Part shown: piece by piece, positions 25,687 to 34,582 of the stretch
Layout: each line of letters opens with the position of its first letter
How positions within the stretch are numbered: the stretch's first letter is position 1
NCBI GenBank assembly: GCA_037388705.1
Contig: JARRJY010000013.1
Location: 1-50,088, forward strand
Reading direction: 5' to 3'
DNA: 50,088 nucleotides
DNA from: JARRJY01 sp037388705
Lineage (GTDB): Bacteria > Pseudomonadota > Gammaproteobacteria > UBA6429 > Thiohalophilaceae
Notes under the pieces: model-generated
The model's database searches: none
What the model was told of the DNA's origin: nothing
Seen by the model: the letters and a program-made list of their open reading frames with translations, nothing else
Translations under genes and position numbers: made by a program

Positions 25687-27180
25687 ATGGTGAGAAGTAC
25701 CCATTATAATACGGTAAACAGGCAGCGTCGCGCAGGCGTATTGTTACATCCTACTTCGTTGCCTGGCAGACTGGATAATGGGGATATTGGTCATGAAGCC
25801 TATCGCTTTATTGAATATTTAAGTGCGACAGGATTTAAAGTCTGGCAAATGCTGCCTCTTGGACCGACGCATGATGATAAATCACCTTACCAGTGCTTGT
25901 CTTCACATGCAGGAAACCCGGCATTGATCAGCATTGAGTGGCTTGTAGATAAAGGTTGGCTTGCAAAAGATACAATTGAATCAAATGAAACATCCCCGGG
26001 ATACCGAATTACCTGTCTAAGACAGGCAAAAGAATACTTTTATAAAGCCAACGATCAAGAGTGGATGTCAAGGTTAACGGGTTTTATTCAGCAACATTCA
26101 CACTGGCTGGAAAATTATGCGCTTTTTATGGCATTAAAGTGCAAGTACCAGGACAAACCCTGGTATGAATGGCCAGAAGAATTACGCCACAGAAACAGGA
26201 ATGCGCTTGATGATGCGCGTTGGGAGCTACAGCAACATATTAAACAGGCCTTTTTTGAACAGTTCGTGTTTTTCACTCAATGGCACGAAATCCGCGCGTA
26301 CGCCAGGAAACATGATGTTGAACTTTTTGGTGATATCCCAATTTTTGTTGCCAGGGATAGTGCGGATGTCTGGTCGGAAAGAAAAAATTTTCTCATGGAT
26401 GATGATGGTGAAATGCATTACGTGGCTGGTGTGCCACCTGATGCTTTTTCTGATACGGGACAACGCTGGGGTAATCCCCTGTACGACTGGGACTATATGC
26501 AGTCTGAAAATTATAAATGGTGGAAAGAGCGTCTGGAAACTCAGCTTGAACTTTTCGACATGGTTCGCATTGATCATTTCAGGGGATTGCAAGCCTGCTG
26601 GCAAATTCCCGCTGAAGATACCACTGCAATGAATGGTCACTGGGTAGAGGTGCCAGGCAAGGAATTGTTGCAAATGATGTTCAGTACATTTGAACACTTG
26701 CCCCTGATAGCTGAAGACCTGGGTGTGATTACTGAAGCGGTTATTGCGCTGAAAGAAGAATTTAACCTGCCAGGGATGAAAATATTACAGTTTGCGTTTG
26801 ATGGAAATAACCAGAACCCGCATTTACCTCATCGGCATAAGGCAGGTGACGTGGTGTACACAGGTACACATGATAATGACACGACGGTGAGCTGGGCAGA
26901 AAACGAAGACAACTATAATAAACCCTATTTCGAGGCTTATAGTGGGATCAGCGATATGTCAACTGAACAGGCTACATGGACGTTGATACGCATGGCATTT
27001 TCATCTGTGTCATTTCTATGTGTAATTCCCATGCAGGATGTTTTGCGCCTGGGTAACTCTGCCAGAATGAATGTGCCGGGGACGATTGGTGGTAACTGGC
27101 AATGGCGATTTAAATGGAACCAAATCAACAACGAAACAACACAAACATTTTCTCATTTAATGCGGTTATATGAGAGGTAA
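25687..27180 (+). CDS. malQ: 4-alpha-glucanotransferase (GH77)
   Basis: About 497 residues. Motifs: GVLLHPTSLPGRLDNGDIG, VWQMLPLGPTHDDKSPYQC, DMVRIDHFRGLQACWQIP (Asp nucleophile), PLIAEDLGVIT (Glu) and VVYTGTHDNDTTVSW (Asp). It moves maltooligosaccharide units between glucans so that the short chains left by phosphorylase can be reused. GTG (25684) or ATG (25687) may be the start. It begins almost directly after the GH57 stop and ends 3 nt before glgP. Confidence 0.95.
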   Translation: MVRSTHYNTVNRQRRAGVLLHPTSLPGRLDNGDIGHEAYRFIEYLSATGFKVWQMLPLGPTHDDKSPYQCLSSHAGNPALISIEWLVDKGWLAKDTIESNETSPGYRITCLRQAKEYFYKANDQEWMSRLTGFIQQHSHWLENYALFMALKCKYQDKPWYEWPEELRHRNRNALDDARWELQQHIKQAFFEQFVFFTQWHEIRAYARKHDVELFGDIPIFVARDSADVWSERKNFLMDDDGEMHYVAGVPPDAFSDTGQRWGNPLYDWDYMQSENYKWWKERLETQLELFDMVRIDHFRGLQACWQIPAEDTTAMNGHWVEVPGKELLQMMFSTFEHLPLIAEDLGVITEAVIALKEEFNLPGMKILQFAFDGNNQNPHLPHRHKAGDVVYTGTHDNDTTVSWAENEDNYNKPYFEAYSGISDMSTEQATWTLIRMAFSSVSFLCVIPMQDVLRLGNSARMNVPGTIGGNWQWRFKWNQINNETTQTFSHLMRLYER

Positions 27181-27183
27181 AAT

Positions 27184-27393
27184 ATGTCGAATATCAAGGA
27201 AATATGCAGTAGTGAACTACCTGAAATGGAAAAATTACCTTCGGACAGTGCATCGTTGGCAAATGATTTTGAAAGATATTTGACGCGACACCTGGGTAGG
27301 TTTGTCGGTTGTGTACCTTATTATCTGTATGAAGGAAGGTTTATGAAGCAAAAGGGGTACGAAAAGCCTATTACTTGTCCCTGGAATTTTTAA
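27184..27393 (+). pseudogene. glgP: glgP N-terminal fragment (frame lost)
   Basis: The start of glycogen phosphorylase: ATG 3 nt after malQ, with FERYLTRHLGRFVGCVPYYLYE up to about 27333. After this the frame reads nonsense-like residues to a stop at 27393, while the family sequence continues in another frame. The usual segment between PYYLYE and YYLSLEF (about 20 residues containing the VRDRL region) is mostly absent. This points to a deletion as well as a frame change near 27331-27342. Confidence 0.8.
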
Positions 27394-29606
27394 TAGGTCG
27401 TTCATTGGGTAACCATATACTGAATCTTGATATAGATGCACAGTCAAAGACAGCCATGAATCAATTTGCACAGGATCTGGAAAGGATCTGTAGCGAAGAA
27501 CACGATGCGGGACTGGGAAACGGCGGGCTTGGGCGGCTTGCAGCATGCTTTATGGACAGCTGTGCCACTCTTAAATTACCCGTAATTGGTTATGGTATTC
27601 GTTATGAATACGGCATGTTTCGCCAGGATATAGAAAATGGTTACCAGGTTGAAGAACCGGATCACTGGTTAAGAGACGGTAACCCGTGGGAACTGGAACG
27701 ACCTGAATATTCGCAGGTCATCAAGTTTGGTGGTCATGTAGAAACACAGACAGACTCGAACGGGAAAAGATGTAGGGTCTGGCTGGATACATCGGATGTC
27801 CTGGCAATTCCGTATGATGTTCCAATCTCCGGTTACAAGAATGAAACGGTAAACACATTACGTTTATGGGGTGCGACTGCAACAAATGTGTTTAACCTTG
27901 AAGATTTTAATGCTGGCAGTTATGCGGAAGCCGTCGAAGCAAAGAATGATGCTGAACATATCACTATGGTACTTTATCCAAACGATGCAAGTGAAAATGG
28001 CAAAGAGCTTCGTTTAAGACAACAGTATTTCCTTGCATCGGCGAGTCTGCAGGATGTTTTTCGCATGTGGAGCTTCAATGAGAATAATGATTTCAGCCAG
28101 TTTGCCATCCAGAATGTTTTCCAGATGAATGATACGCATCCTACTATTGCCGTTGCAGAACTTATGCGGTTATTGATAGATGAAAAGGATATGTCATGGG
28201 ACGATGCGTGGGATATTACAACCAGCACCATGGCGTATACAAATCATACACTGCTACCGGAAGCACTGGAAAAATGGCCGGTTCAGCTGTTTGAAAAGCT
28301 GCTGCCAAGATTACTGGAAATTATATATGAAATAAATGCCCGGTTTCTTAAGCAGGTTGCAAGAAAATGGCCAGGGGATATCGACAGGCAAAGCAGAATG
28401 TCATTGATCGAGGAAGGAGATGTCAAGCATGTGCGTATGGCCTATCTTGCTATTGTTGGAAGCTTTTCAGTTAATGGTGTAGCAGCATTACATTCGCAGC
28501 TGTTAACCAATGGCCTGTTCCGGGACTTTTATGAGCTCTGGCCAGAGAAGTTTAATAACAAAACCAACGGGGTCACGCCTCGTCGCTGGATTGCACATTC
28601 AAATCCTTTAATGAGCAAACTTATCACTAAAAAGATTAGTGATAAATGGGTAAATAATCTTGAACATATCAAAGGATTAAAAAAATACGCTAACGACAGC
28701 AAGTTTAAGGAAAAATGGTTTAATGTTAAGCAGGAAAACAAGCGTCGCTTGGCCGATATGGTAAAAAATGACTGTGGAATAGAGTTTGATATTGAATCAC
28801 TGTTCGATGTTCAGGTTAAACGTATACATGAGTACAAAAGGCAACTGCTTAATGTGCTGCACGTGATTCATTTATATGATCGTATCAAGCGTGATGATAT
28901 AACAGACTGGACAAATCGATGTGTTTTGATTGGAGGCAAGGCCGCTCCAGGCTACCTTCGTGCCAAGTCTATTATCAAGTTAATTAATAATGTTGCCGAT
29001 GTGGTGAATAATGATACACAGGTAGGTAACAGGCTGAAACTGGCCTTTATTCCCAATTATGGTGTGTCGAAGATGGAAATAATCTGTCCCGGCACGGATC
29101 TGTCTGAACAGATATCAACCGCGGGGAAAGAGGCATCAGGCACCGGTAATATGAAATTCATGATGAATGGTGCAATCACCATCGGAACGTATGACGGTGC
29201 CAATATAGAAATCCTGGATGCTGTGGGTGAAGATAATTTTTTCCTGTTTGGTCTTAAGGCTAATGAAGTTGATAAACGGCACAGCAGCTACAACCCCCAG
29301 GCAATTGTCAATGAGGATGATGACCTGAAACGTGTCATGCATCTTCTGCAATGTGGTCATTTTAACTCTTTCGAGTATGGGATATTTGATGACATTATTG
29401 AATCTTTGTTAAGTCCAAATGATCCCTGGCTTACCCTGGCAGACTTTAGAAGTTATATTGATACACAGGCAATGGTTTCCAGGGCGTATCGGGATCGTGA
29501 ATCCTGGATAAAAAAGAGTATTATGAATACTGCTTGTAGTGGCTTTTTCTCAACAGACAGGACGATGAAAGAATATAACGAGGATATCTGGAAATTAAAA
29601 ACCTGA
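27375..29606 (+). CDS. glgP: glycogen/maltodextrin phosphorylase, main part (5' frame broken)
   Basis: 743 residues from SLEFLIGRSLGN onward; the same frame is open and family-like back to about 27336 (KVYEAKGVRKAYYLSLEF), so the TTG at 27375 is not a true start. GT35 motifs: EHDAGLGNGGLGRLAACFMD, GYGIRYEYGMF, NDTHPTIAVAEL, NGVTPRRWI, and the PLP-lysine region EASGTGNMKFMMNGAITIG. It releases glucose 1-phosphate from glycogen. With the upstream fragment the length is about right for the family (roughly 820) less about 20 residues. It is last in the glgC-GH57-malQ-glgP operon. Confidence 0.93.
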   Translation: MSLEFLIGRSLGNHILNLDIDAQSKTAMNQFAQDLERICSEEHDAGLGNGGLGRLAACFMDSCATLKLPVIGYGIRYEYGMFRQDIENGYQVEEPDHWLRDGNPWELERPEYSQVIKFGGHVETQTDSNGKRCRVWLDTSDVLAIPYDVPISGYKNETVNTLRLWGATATNVFNLEDFNAGSYAEAVEAKNDAEHITMVLYPNDASENGKELRLRQQYFLASASLQDVFRMWSFNENNDFSQFAIQNVFQMNDTHPTIAVAELMRLLIDEKDMSWDDAWDITTSTMAYTNHTLLPEALEKWPVQLFEKLLPRLLEIIYEINARFLKQVARKWPGDIDRQSRMSLIEEGDVKHVRMAYLAIVGSFSVNGVAALHSQLLTNGLFRDFYELWPEKFNNKTNGVTPRRWIAHSNPLMSKLITKKISDKWVNNLEHIKGLKKYANDSKFKEKWFNVKQENKRRLADMVKNDCGIEFDIESLFDVQVKRIHEYKRQLLNVLHVIHLYDRIKRDDITDWTNRCVLIGGKAAPGYLRAKSIIKLINNVADVVNNDTQVGNRLKLAFIPNYGVSKMEIICPGTDLSEQISTAGKEASGTGNMKFMMNGAITIGTYDGANIEILDAVGEDNFFLFGLKANEVDKRHSSYNPQAIVNEDDDLKRVMHLLQCGHFNSFEYGIFDDIIESLLSPNDPWLTLADFRSYIDTQAMVSRAYRDRESWIKKSIMNTACSGFFSTDRTMKEYNEDIWKLKT

Positions 29607-29636
29607 TGTTACAGGTATTTACGTAATAACATCAGG
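29602..29636 (-). terminator. terminator of pgm, overlapping the ends of glgP and pgm
   Basis: CCTGATGTTA (29602-29611) and TAACATCAGG (29627-29636), perfect 10-bp arms with a 15-nt loop, containing the stop codons of both convergent genes. On the minus strand the stem is followed by TTTTTAATTT, a terminator tail for pgm. The plus-strand side has no T run. Confidence 0.7.
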
Positions 29637-31256
29637 GCCTTTACATTGGCAGCGCTGCGTTATTTCAGCAATATTGTCAGCAATGGCTATTAACTCATGG
29701 AGTGCAGTTTGTGTTTCCAGTTCATGACAAGACGTATCTGTCACATATCGTTCTATATAGACACGCAGGGTTGCACCTTCTGTACCGGTTCCTGATAATC
29801 TAAAGACGATGCGTGATTCATCATCAAACAGGATCCTGATACCTTGTTGGTGAGTAATACTATTGTCAACGGGATCAGTATAGCTAAAGTCATCACATTG
29901 AATGACCTGGTATTGGCCAAATTTTTTACCAGCAAGTGATGGAGCAAGGCTTCTCAGATTATTTACCAATTCATTGGCAATGGTTGAATCAATGGCTTCA
30001 TAATCGTGTCTTGTATAATAATGTCGGCCAAAGCGTGTCCAGTGTGTTCGGGTTATCTCTTCAACAGATTGCTGTTTCTCTGCAATCAGGTTAAGCCAGA
30101 ATAGTACAGCCCAGATACCGTCTTTTTCTCTTATGTGATCAGAGCCAGATCCAAAGCTTTCTTCTCCACATAAAGTTATTCGCTTGTCATCGAGCAGGTT
30201 GCCAAAATATTTCCAGCCCGTTGGCGTTTCATAACAGTCAATCCCCATGGTTTCGGCAACTTTATCAACAGCACGGCTGGTTGGTAATGAACGGGCAACT
30301 CCACGGATACCCTGTCTGTACCCTGGTAGCAGGTGAGCATTGGCAGTCATAATGGCCAGACTGTCACTGGGATTAACGAAGAAACTCTGTCCCAGGATCA
30401 TGTTCCTGTCGCCATCACCATCTGATGCAGCGCCAAAGCCTGGGGCATTGGGACCAGCATTCATTGTCGCCACCAGTTCTTTAGCGTGGGCAAGATTTGG
30501 ATCAGGGTGGCCTCCACCAAAGTTTTTAGAGGGTGTCCCGTTGATCACCGCGCCAATATTAGCGGATAGTCGGCTTTCAAAAATTTCCCTGGCATAGGGA
30601 CCCGTAACAGCATGCATGGCATCAAAACACATGGTGAGCATGCCTGATTTGAAAAGTGATTTAATCTTATCAAAATCAAAAAGTTCTTCCATCAGGTCTG
30701 CGTAGTCTGTGACAGGGTCAATTATATCAATCTGCATATCGCCGATATAACAGGTATCTTGTCTATCGAGAGTGATATCTTCAATTTCAGTGATACTGTA
30801 TTTTGTCAGGGTTTTACTTGTTTCAAACACGGTATCGGTAAAGGACGTGGGGGCAGGTCCGCCATTGTTAATGTTAAACTTGATACCAAAATCACCTTCT
30901 GGACCTCCCGGGTTATGACTGGCCGATAAAATGAGGCCACCTGCCGCGTGGTATTTTCTGATTAAATGAGAAACCGCCGGGGTAGACAACAGGCCATTTT
31001 CACCCACCATGACTCTCCTGATGCCATTCGCGGCAGCCATTTTCAGGATTACCTGGATTGCATGGCTGTTGTAATAACGTCCGTCGCCACCAACAATAAG
31101 CAAGTTGCCCTTGAGCTCCGAGGCAACATTGAATATTGATTGTACAAAGTTTTCCAGGTAGTTCTCCTGCTGGAAATGCGGTACTTTTTTACGTAAACCA
31201 GAGGTACCAGGTTTTTGATCAGCATAGGGCGTGGTGGTTATTGTCTTAATATTCAT
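29619..31256 (-). CDS. pgm: phosphoglucomutase (alpha-D-glucose type)
   Basis: 545 residues. The catalytic Ser motif is GGLILSASHNPGGPEGDFG, metal loop GAASDGDGDRNMILG, sugar-binding CGEESFGSGSDHIREKDG and phosphate-binding RLSGTGTEGATLRVYIERY. N-terminal PGTSGLRKKVP is typical. It interconverts glucose 1- and 6-phosphate, joining glycogen turnover to glycolysis and to the pentose-phosphate enzymes encoded here. It is convergent with glgP and divergent from pgi. Confidence 0.96.
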   Translation of the reverse strand: MNIKTITTTPYADQKPGTSGLRKKVPHFQQENYLENFVQSIFNVASELKGNLLIVGGDGRYYNSHAIQVILKMAAANGIRRVMVGENGLLSTPAVSHLIRKYHAAGGLILSASHNPGGPEGDFGIKFNINNGGPAPTSFTDTVFETSKTLTKYSITEIEDITLDRQDTCYIGDMQIDIIDPVTDYADLMEELFDFDKIKSLFKSGMLTMCFDAMHAVTGPYAREIFESRLSANIGAVINGTPSKNFGGGHPDPNLAHAKELVATMNAGPNAPGFGAASDGDGDRNMILGQSFFVNPSDSLAIMTANAHLLPGYRQGIRGVARSLPTSRAVDKVAETMGIDCYETPTGWKYFGNLLDDKRITLCGEESFGSGSDHIREKDGIWAVLFWLNLIAEKQQSVEEITRTHWTRFGRHYYTRHDYEAIDSTIANELVNNLRSLAPSLAGKKFGQYQVIQCDDFSYTDPVDNSITHQQGIRILFDDESRIVFRLSGTGTEGATLRVYIERYVTDTSCHELETQTALHELIAIADNIAEITQRCQCKGPDVIT

Positions 31257-31366
31257 CGTGTTTGTTTTTAGTTAAGTAATTGATAAATTTATGCATTTCA
31301 TGGGCCAGAAAATCAGCAATTTATTCAGGCTAAAGATGCTACACTTCAAAAAATTGTCATATTTAT

Positions 31367-31382
31367 GCGCAAAAATGGTGCA
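31367..31382 (-). promoter_or_regulatory. weak -24/-12-like element upstream of pgm
   Basis: Minus strand TGCACC-ATTT-TTGCGC has a good TTGC -12 but TG in place of GG at -24 (8 of 12 informative bases). It could equally be a binding site; GGTGCAAAATG nearby (about 31400) recurs upstream of glgC. Confidence 0.2.
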
Positions 31383-31475
31383 TGCATGTAAAATCTCCTG
31401 TCATTTTGCACCCTGAGATGACCAAGTTTCTACAGGAAGAAATAATAACACTGTAAAACCAGTGCATGAACAGGT

Positions 31476-31491
31476 TGGAACGGATTTTGCT
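31476..31491 (+). promoter_or_regulatory. sigma-54 promoter for pgi
   Basis: TGGAACG-GATT-TTGCT matches 11 of 12 informative bases of TGGCACG-N4-TTGCW, including GG-N10-GC (31477-31478 and 31489-31490). Transcription would begin near 31502. This makes the ATG at 31503 unusable and supports the start at 31548. It is the best -24/-12 match I found in the window. Confidence 0.6.
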
Positions 31492-31547
31492 GATTCATAA
31501 ATATGACAACTAATGATAAGGTAGTTAAACCAAAGGAATTTGTATCA

Positions 31548-33227
31548 ATGTCCAAGCTTAGGCAATCTGCTGCATGGCAATCCCTGTTAAAGCACTATGA
31601 TGAAATTAAGCATGTACATATGCGTGACATGTTTGAAGGGGACAAGAATCGTTTCACAAATTATTCATTACAGCTCAACGATATTCTCTATGATTATTCA
31701 AAAAATCGTATAAATGATGAAACAATAAAACTGTTGCTTGAACTTGCCAGGGAAGTAAACCTGTCTGAATGGATAGAGGAAATGTTCCAGGGAGAGCAGA
31801 TCAACCACACGGAACACCGTGCAGTACTACATACAGCGCTACGCGATCAGGGTGATAAGCCACTTTTACTTGATGGTGTGGATATTCTTCCTGAGATAAG
31901 AAGTGAACGTGAACGTGTTAAGGACCTGGCGGAAAAAATACGTACCCGGAAATGGCGAGGGGCAACTAACCAGGCAATTACTGATGTTGTAAATATAGGA
32001 ATTGGTGGTTCACACCTGGGACCACAGATGGTGACAGAGGCTTTGCGGCCTCACTCTCTACATGATTTAAATATACATTTTGTCTCCAATATTGATGAGA
32101 ACCATATTAACGACACGCTGGAATATTTAAATCCAGAAACGACGTTTTTTATTATAGCTTCAAAAACTTTCACTACCCAGGATACTATGGTAAACGCGGA
32201 AACGGCACGCCAGTGGTATATTAATAAACTGGGAAGCGATGAATATATTGACAGACACTTTTCGGCAGTAACGTCGAACATTGCACTTGCAAAAGAGTTT
32301 GGGATTTCTGAAGACAATATTTTCAAGATGTGGGATTGGGTAGGTGGCCGCTATTCGTTATGGTCCGCCATTGGTTTGTCTATTGTAATCGCGATAGGTT
32401 CAGAACAGTTCGATGAGTTACTAAAAGGGGCGTACGAAGTCGATCAACATTTTAGATATTCACCCCTGGAAGAAAATATCCCAGTCATAATGGCGTTGCT
32501 GGGTATCTGGTATAACAATTTCTTTGAAGCACAAAGCATGGCTGTACTACCTTATGATCAACACCTTCATCGTTTTCCGGCCTACTTACAGCAAGCAGAT
32601 ATGGAAAGTAACGGTAAATATGTTGACCGTGAAGGAAATGAAGTTGATTATACAACCGGCCCCGTAATTTTTGGTGAAATTGGTATAGCCGGGCAGCATG
32701 CTTTCTTCCAGTTGCTACACCAGGGTACCAAGCTGGTTCCATCAGATATACTCGCACCAGTCTGGAGTTTTCGCTGCATAGCCAGACATCATCGCGCCTT
32801 AATGTCGAATGTGTTTGCGCAAACAGAGGCTATGATGCGAGGTAAAACTGCAGAAGAGGCGCGTAAGGAACTGGTAGCAGAAGGTCTGCACGAGCAGGAA
32901 ATTGAGAAACTTCTGCCTTACAAAATTTTTCCCGGGAATCGACCAACAACCACAATTTTGTTCGATACGCTGGATGCTAAAACGCTAGGTTCAATTATTG
33001 CACTTTACGAGCATAAAATATTTGTACAGGGTGTAATATGGAATATCAACTCATTTGATCAATGGGGTGTTGAATTAGGTAAGCAACTGGCAAAAAATAT
33101 TCTGCACGAACTAAATGACTCGCAAGAAGTAGTAACTCATGATAGTTCAACCAATGGTCTTATAAACCATTACAAGAGAAATAATTGCCGAGAACTATTA
33201 CCCAAGCAATCACTATGCGAGTCTTGA
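31548..33227 (+). CDS. pgi: glucose-6-phosphate isomerase (abnormal C-terminus)
   Basis: About 559 residues from the ATG at 31548, which has AAAGGA 10 nt upstream and begins MSKLRQSAAW as relatives do; a frame-mate ATG at 31503 is less likely. Motifs: TDVVNIGIGGSHLGPQMV, WVGGRYSLWSAIGLSI, IAGQHAFFQLLHQGT and SFDQWGVELGKQLAKNIL. The normal ending is NGLINxYK plus a few residues. Here the frame runs on for 17 residues (RNNCRELLPKQSLCES) through bases that belong to glk in another frame, so the true stop is missing. Confidence 0.93.
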   Translation: MSKLRQSAAWQSLLKHYDEIKHVHMRDMFEGDKNRFTNYSLQLNDILYDYSKNRINDETIKLLLELAREVNLSEWIEEMFQGEQINHTEHRAVLHTALRDQGDKPLLLDGVDILPEIRSERERVKDLAEKIRTRKWRGATNQAITDVVNIGIGGSHLGPQMVTEALRPHSLHDLNIHFVSNIDENHINDTLEYLNPETTFFIIASKTFTTQDTMVNAETARQWYINKLGSDEYIDRHFSAVTSNIALAKEFGISEDNIFKMWDWVGGRYSLWSAIGLSIVIAIGSEQFDELLKGAYEVDQHFRYSPLEENIPVIMALLGIWYNNFFEAQSMAVLPYDQHLHRFPAYLQQADMESNGKYVDREGNEVDYTTGPVIFGEIGIAGQHAFFQLLHQGTKLVPSDILAPVWSFRCIARHHRALMSNVFAQTEAMMRGKTAEEARKELVAEGLHEQEIEKLLPYKIFPGNRPTTTILFDTLDAKTLGSIIALYEHKIFVQGVIWNINSFDQWGVELGKQLAKNILHELNDSQEVVTHDSSTNGLINHYKRNNCRELLPKQSLCES

Positions 33228-34187
33228 ACAGGTCATCGCATGCTTTTTAACAGATTTCAATTTTAGTCAAAAAATCGATAGGGCATGTTTTGCTGTTGCT
33301 GGTCCTGTTGTTTCAGGAAAGTCAAAAATAACAAACCTGCCATGGTCAATTAGTGAATCACAGCTCGAAAAAACACTGAACATATCCCGGGTAAAAATTC
33401 TCAATGACTTTATGGCTGTTGCACTTGGTATTTCAGAACTTGGTGATAAAGATATACTGCTTATTCAGCAAGGCTCTGATTTGAACGTTAAAACTCATCC
33501 AGATTCGGCAATTATTGGCGCAGGCACAGGGCTCGGCGTCGCACACCGTGTATGGCTCGACAACCAGTATTATATTTTTTCCAGTGAAACCGGGCACGCT
33601 GGTTTTGCATCGGNNNNNNNNNNNNNNNNNNNNNNNNNNNNNNNNNNNNNNNNNNNNNNNNNNNNNNNNNNNNNNNNNNNNNNNNNNNNNNNNNNNNNNN
33701 NNNNNNNNNNNNNNNNNNNNNNNNNNNNNNNNNNNNNNNNNNNNNNNNNNNNAAACATGTCAGCCTTGAAACGGTTCTTTCAGGTGGTGGTCTTTATAAG
33801 ATTTATCAATTCTTACGGGATACGAACCAGTATTCTGAATCATTCGTAGTAAAAAACGAGATGCTTAACAATGATCCGGCACAGATTATTACTGAGCATG
33901 CGCTGGCAAATGAAGACGAACTGTGCAGCAAAACGCTCGATTTATTTATCTCAATTTATGGTTCAATAGCCGGTGATATAGCATTACATTACTATCCTGT
34001 TGATGAACTTCTTATTGCGGGTGGTATTGCTCCAAGGCTAAAAAACAAGATTGCATCTCAAGAATTTATAAACGCTTTTCTCAACAAGGGGTTGATGTCG
34101 GAAAATATGCAAAAGATCACTGTTAAACTAATACTCAATGACAAGGTTGGCTTATACGGAGCATTATCCTGTGCGAAAAACCAGTAG
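33175..34187 (+). CDS. glk: glucokinase, N-terminally truncated and with an N gap
   Basis: Glk-type hexokinase that makes glucose 6-phosphate. The readable part starts REIIAENYYPSNHYASLEQV and contains FAVAGPVVSGKSKITNLPW, VKILNDFMAVALGI (catalytic Asp), IIGAGTGLGVAHRVWL and SSETGHAGFAS. After the N run, KHVSLETVLSGGGLYKIYQF and LLIAGGIAPRL lead to the stop. The first 25-30 residues, including the expected N-terminal phosphate-binding motif (GDIGGT type), and the start codon are missing because the sequence joins directly to pgi. The gap changes the frame. As given, the gene is not translatable in one frame. Confidence 0.85.
33614..33752. other. assembly gap (139 N) inside glk
   Basis: Flanking glk halves are in different frames (a gap length of 2 modulo 3 would restore the frame; 139 is 1 modulo 3). 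By comparison with E. coli Glk only about 16-17 residues (about 50 bases) should be missing, so the run is probably too long. Confidence 0.99.
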
Positions 34188-34395
34188 CCCAGCAAAGCAT
34201 CTGGCTCATGTCGCCACTATGTTAATTATTAATAAAGCAGTGTACACAGAAAGATACATATAGATGGATAACGGGAAAAGTTGAGTAAAACCGTAGGTAA
34301 AATTGATGACTAATTATACATCTCACCCAACAGCATTATCTGGTTGAATACATAAGCAAAAAACATTTCCAGCAGAGTTCGAAAATTATATTTTA

Positions 34396-34415
34396 TATAC
34401 GTACGTACACGTATA
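34396..34415. promoter_or_regulatory. ACGTA-type dyad 1
   Basis: TATACGT-acgtac-ACGTATA: perfect 7-bp inverted arms with a 6-bp spacer that itself reads ACGTAC. Lies about 170 bp before the regulator gene. Confidence 0.55.
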
Positions 34416-34462
34416 AATTATACTAGAAAAATATGGTGTTTGATCAGTATGAACTTAAAATA

Positions 34463-34474
34463 TATACGTGTATA
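34463..34474. promoter_or_regulatory. ACGTA-type element 2
   Basis: TATACGTGTATA. Its first ten bases are the reverse complement of TACACGTATA inside dyad 1. About 110 bp before the regulator gene. Confidence 0.45.
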
Positions 34475-34582
34475 CTTAGTGTGCTTATGTGGACGTGAAA
34501 TGCGTGTTAATGCGATATGAATAGTTGAGCAACTTAATATGTTTTTAATTCAATAAATAAACATGGAATTTATTTTATCGAT

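Larger units (their letters stand above)
34188..34582. other. gene-free region upstream of the FixJ-like regulator
   Basis: 395 bp, strongly AT-rich toward the right, no gene. Contains the ACGTA-type dyads at 34396-34415 and 34463-34474. Confidence 0.6.

Noticed and set aside
26227..26697. 156-codon open frame on the minus strand within malQ
   Set aside because: malQ is intact here with all catalytic motifs; the other frame has no family pattern.
31503..31547. ATG at 31503 as start of pgi
   Set aside because: It lies about at the predicted transcription start of the strong -24/-12 element, has no ribosome-binding site, and relatives begin at the MSKL position (31548).
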